From Candidatus Nitrospira allomarina (lineage in GTDB: Bacteria > Nitrospirota > Nitrospiria > Nitrospirales > UBA8639): a DNA stretch of 64,000 bases. The notes beneath the pieces are model-generated. The model saw nothing but the letters and a program-made list of their open reading frames with translations, was not told the DNA's origin and searched no databases. The stretch is from positions 4,489,058 through 4,553,057 of the forward strand of contig NZ_CP116967.1 of assembly GCF_032050975.1 (NCBI RefSeq), read 5' to 3'. Positions 63,515 through 64,000 of the stretch are shown here, one piece after another (the first letter of the stretch is position 1; each line of letters opens with the position of its first letter). A program made the translations under genes and the position numbers.

Positions 63515-64000
63515 TTACCTAGAAACAATCCGAATTGCGCTACGGTCATTTACCGTTCCACAGATATATTGACATATGCCACAACCCACACATACCGAAT
63601 CATCTACACGAATGTGATAGGAGGCAAAATCCATCGAAAGTGCCTCCGTAGGACATTTGGACACACATGCATTACAGCCAGCTCCTGCCGTACACATTTT
63701 TGGCAAAATTTTCGCCACTCCCATATTTACCTGAAAACGATCCGCAACGGGCAAAAGAGCCTCCGTAGTGCACGCATCAATACAAGGAAGATCTTCACAT
63801 AATTTGCATGGAGTTTCTCCTGGATAGATAACGGGAGTATCATTACTCAATAACACTTGAATTGCATCGTGAGGACAGACCTCGACGCAATCAGCGCATC
63901 CAGTGCAGCGCTCCAAAAATAACTCCTCATCCACAGCCCCTGGGGGACGGAGCCAACCCGGTTTCTCTGGAACAGGCTGCTCTTTTTTTATTGGGGAGGG
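63515..64000 (-). CDS. NapG/MauM-like 4Fe-4S polyferredoxin (5' end beyond window)
   Basis: The frame is open to the window edge, so the N-terminus lies outside; a GTG at 63934 is in frame but is not the natural start. Upstream residues read EKPGWLRPPGAVDEELFL, the LRPPGA-E-x-FL block of NapG-type ferredoxins. Cysteine clusters follow: CTGCADCVEVCP, CKLCEDLPCIDACTTEA, CTAGAGCNACVSKCP and CVGCGICQYIC, giving four 4Fe-4S sites, the last followed by a short tail. It would relay electrons to or from a periplasmic or membrane redox partner. Its position beside TorD-like and NxrC-like genes places it in the NXR-associated set. Confidence 0.85.
   Translation of the reverse strand, partial: PSPIKKEQPVPEKPGWLRPPGAVDEELFLERCTGCADCVEVCPHDAIQVLLSNDTPVIYPGETPCKLCEDLPCIDACTTEALLPVADRFQVNMGVAKILPKMCTAGAGCNACVSKCPTEALSMDFASYHIRVDDSVCVGCGICQYICGTVNDRSAIRIVSR

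Noticed and set aside
1..64000. tRNA or rRNA genes
   Set aside because: No cloverleaf-like TTCGAAT/CCA-type arrangement or conserved rRNA segment was recognised by eye. A dedicated scan such as tRNAscan would be needed to exclude them fully.

Overview
The window looks like a chromosomal segment of a Nitrospira-like nitrite-oxidising bacterium (Nitrospirota). The main reason is the right-hand third. It carries two secreted proteins of the haem-b gamma-subunit type (NxrC / ethylbenzene dehydrogenase gamma-like), a TorD/NarJ-type molybdoenzyme chaperone, a NapG-like polyferredoxin, a TatA-type protein and two pentahaem cytochromes. That is the accessory gene set of a periplasmic nitrite oxidoreductase (NXR). 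The catalytic NxrA and NxrB subunits are not in the window. The assignment is inference from gene content; no rRNA or other marker gene is present.

Layout. (1) About 1-28030, almost entirely minus strand: a long surface-glycan (O-antigen/LPS) locus. In transcription order it holds an L-2-hydroxyglutarate oxidase, a glucose-1-phosphate cytidylyltransferase, sugar epimerases and reductases, a C-methyltransferase, an RfbC-like epimerase, an aminopeptidase-like DUF4910 protein, a sugar nucleotidyltransferase, glycosyltransferases, methyltransferases, a Wzm/Wzt ABC exporter, an APH-fold kinase, two AsnB-type amidotransferases and a partial O-antigen ligase-like protein at the edge. (2) About 28030-30313: a gene graveyard with a broken RfaH/NusG-like antiterminator facing the glycan locus and a decayed integrase-core transposase. 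(3) About 30314-41269: a TPR lipoprotein-like gene and three large secreted repeat proteins. Two are near-identical purple-acid-phosphatase-like enzymes in inverted orientation; the third is an FG-GAP repeat protein that shares modules with both. Some modules are identical at DNA level. (4) About 42452-49115: a second O-antigen ligase, KdsD, a Gfo/Idh/MocA oxidoreductase, a methyltransferase and hypotheticals. (5) ilvD at 49363-51036. (6) 51062-64000, all minus strand: the NXR-associated cluster.

How the genes work together. Region 1 would make activated, partly C-methylated deoxysugars, assemble them with glycosyltransferases on a lipid carrier, modify the chain and export it through Wzm/Wzt. 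KdsD supplies the arabinose-5-phosphate precursor of Kdo for the LPS core. Region 6 would supply electron carriers, the haem-b subunit, maturation and Tat export for NXR.

Decay and frameshifts. Four broken loci were reconstructed by reading across frames: the RfaH-like gene, the transposase, a second copy of a GH43-like gene (17602-17925) and a relic PKD module (35656-35787). Two further genes in the NXR cluster (TorD chaperone, TPR protein) are each split by one extra base in a 5-nt homopolymer. These could be sequencing errors or real frameshifts.
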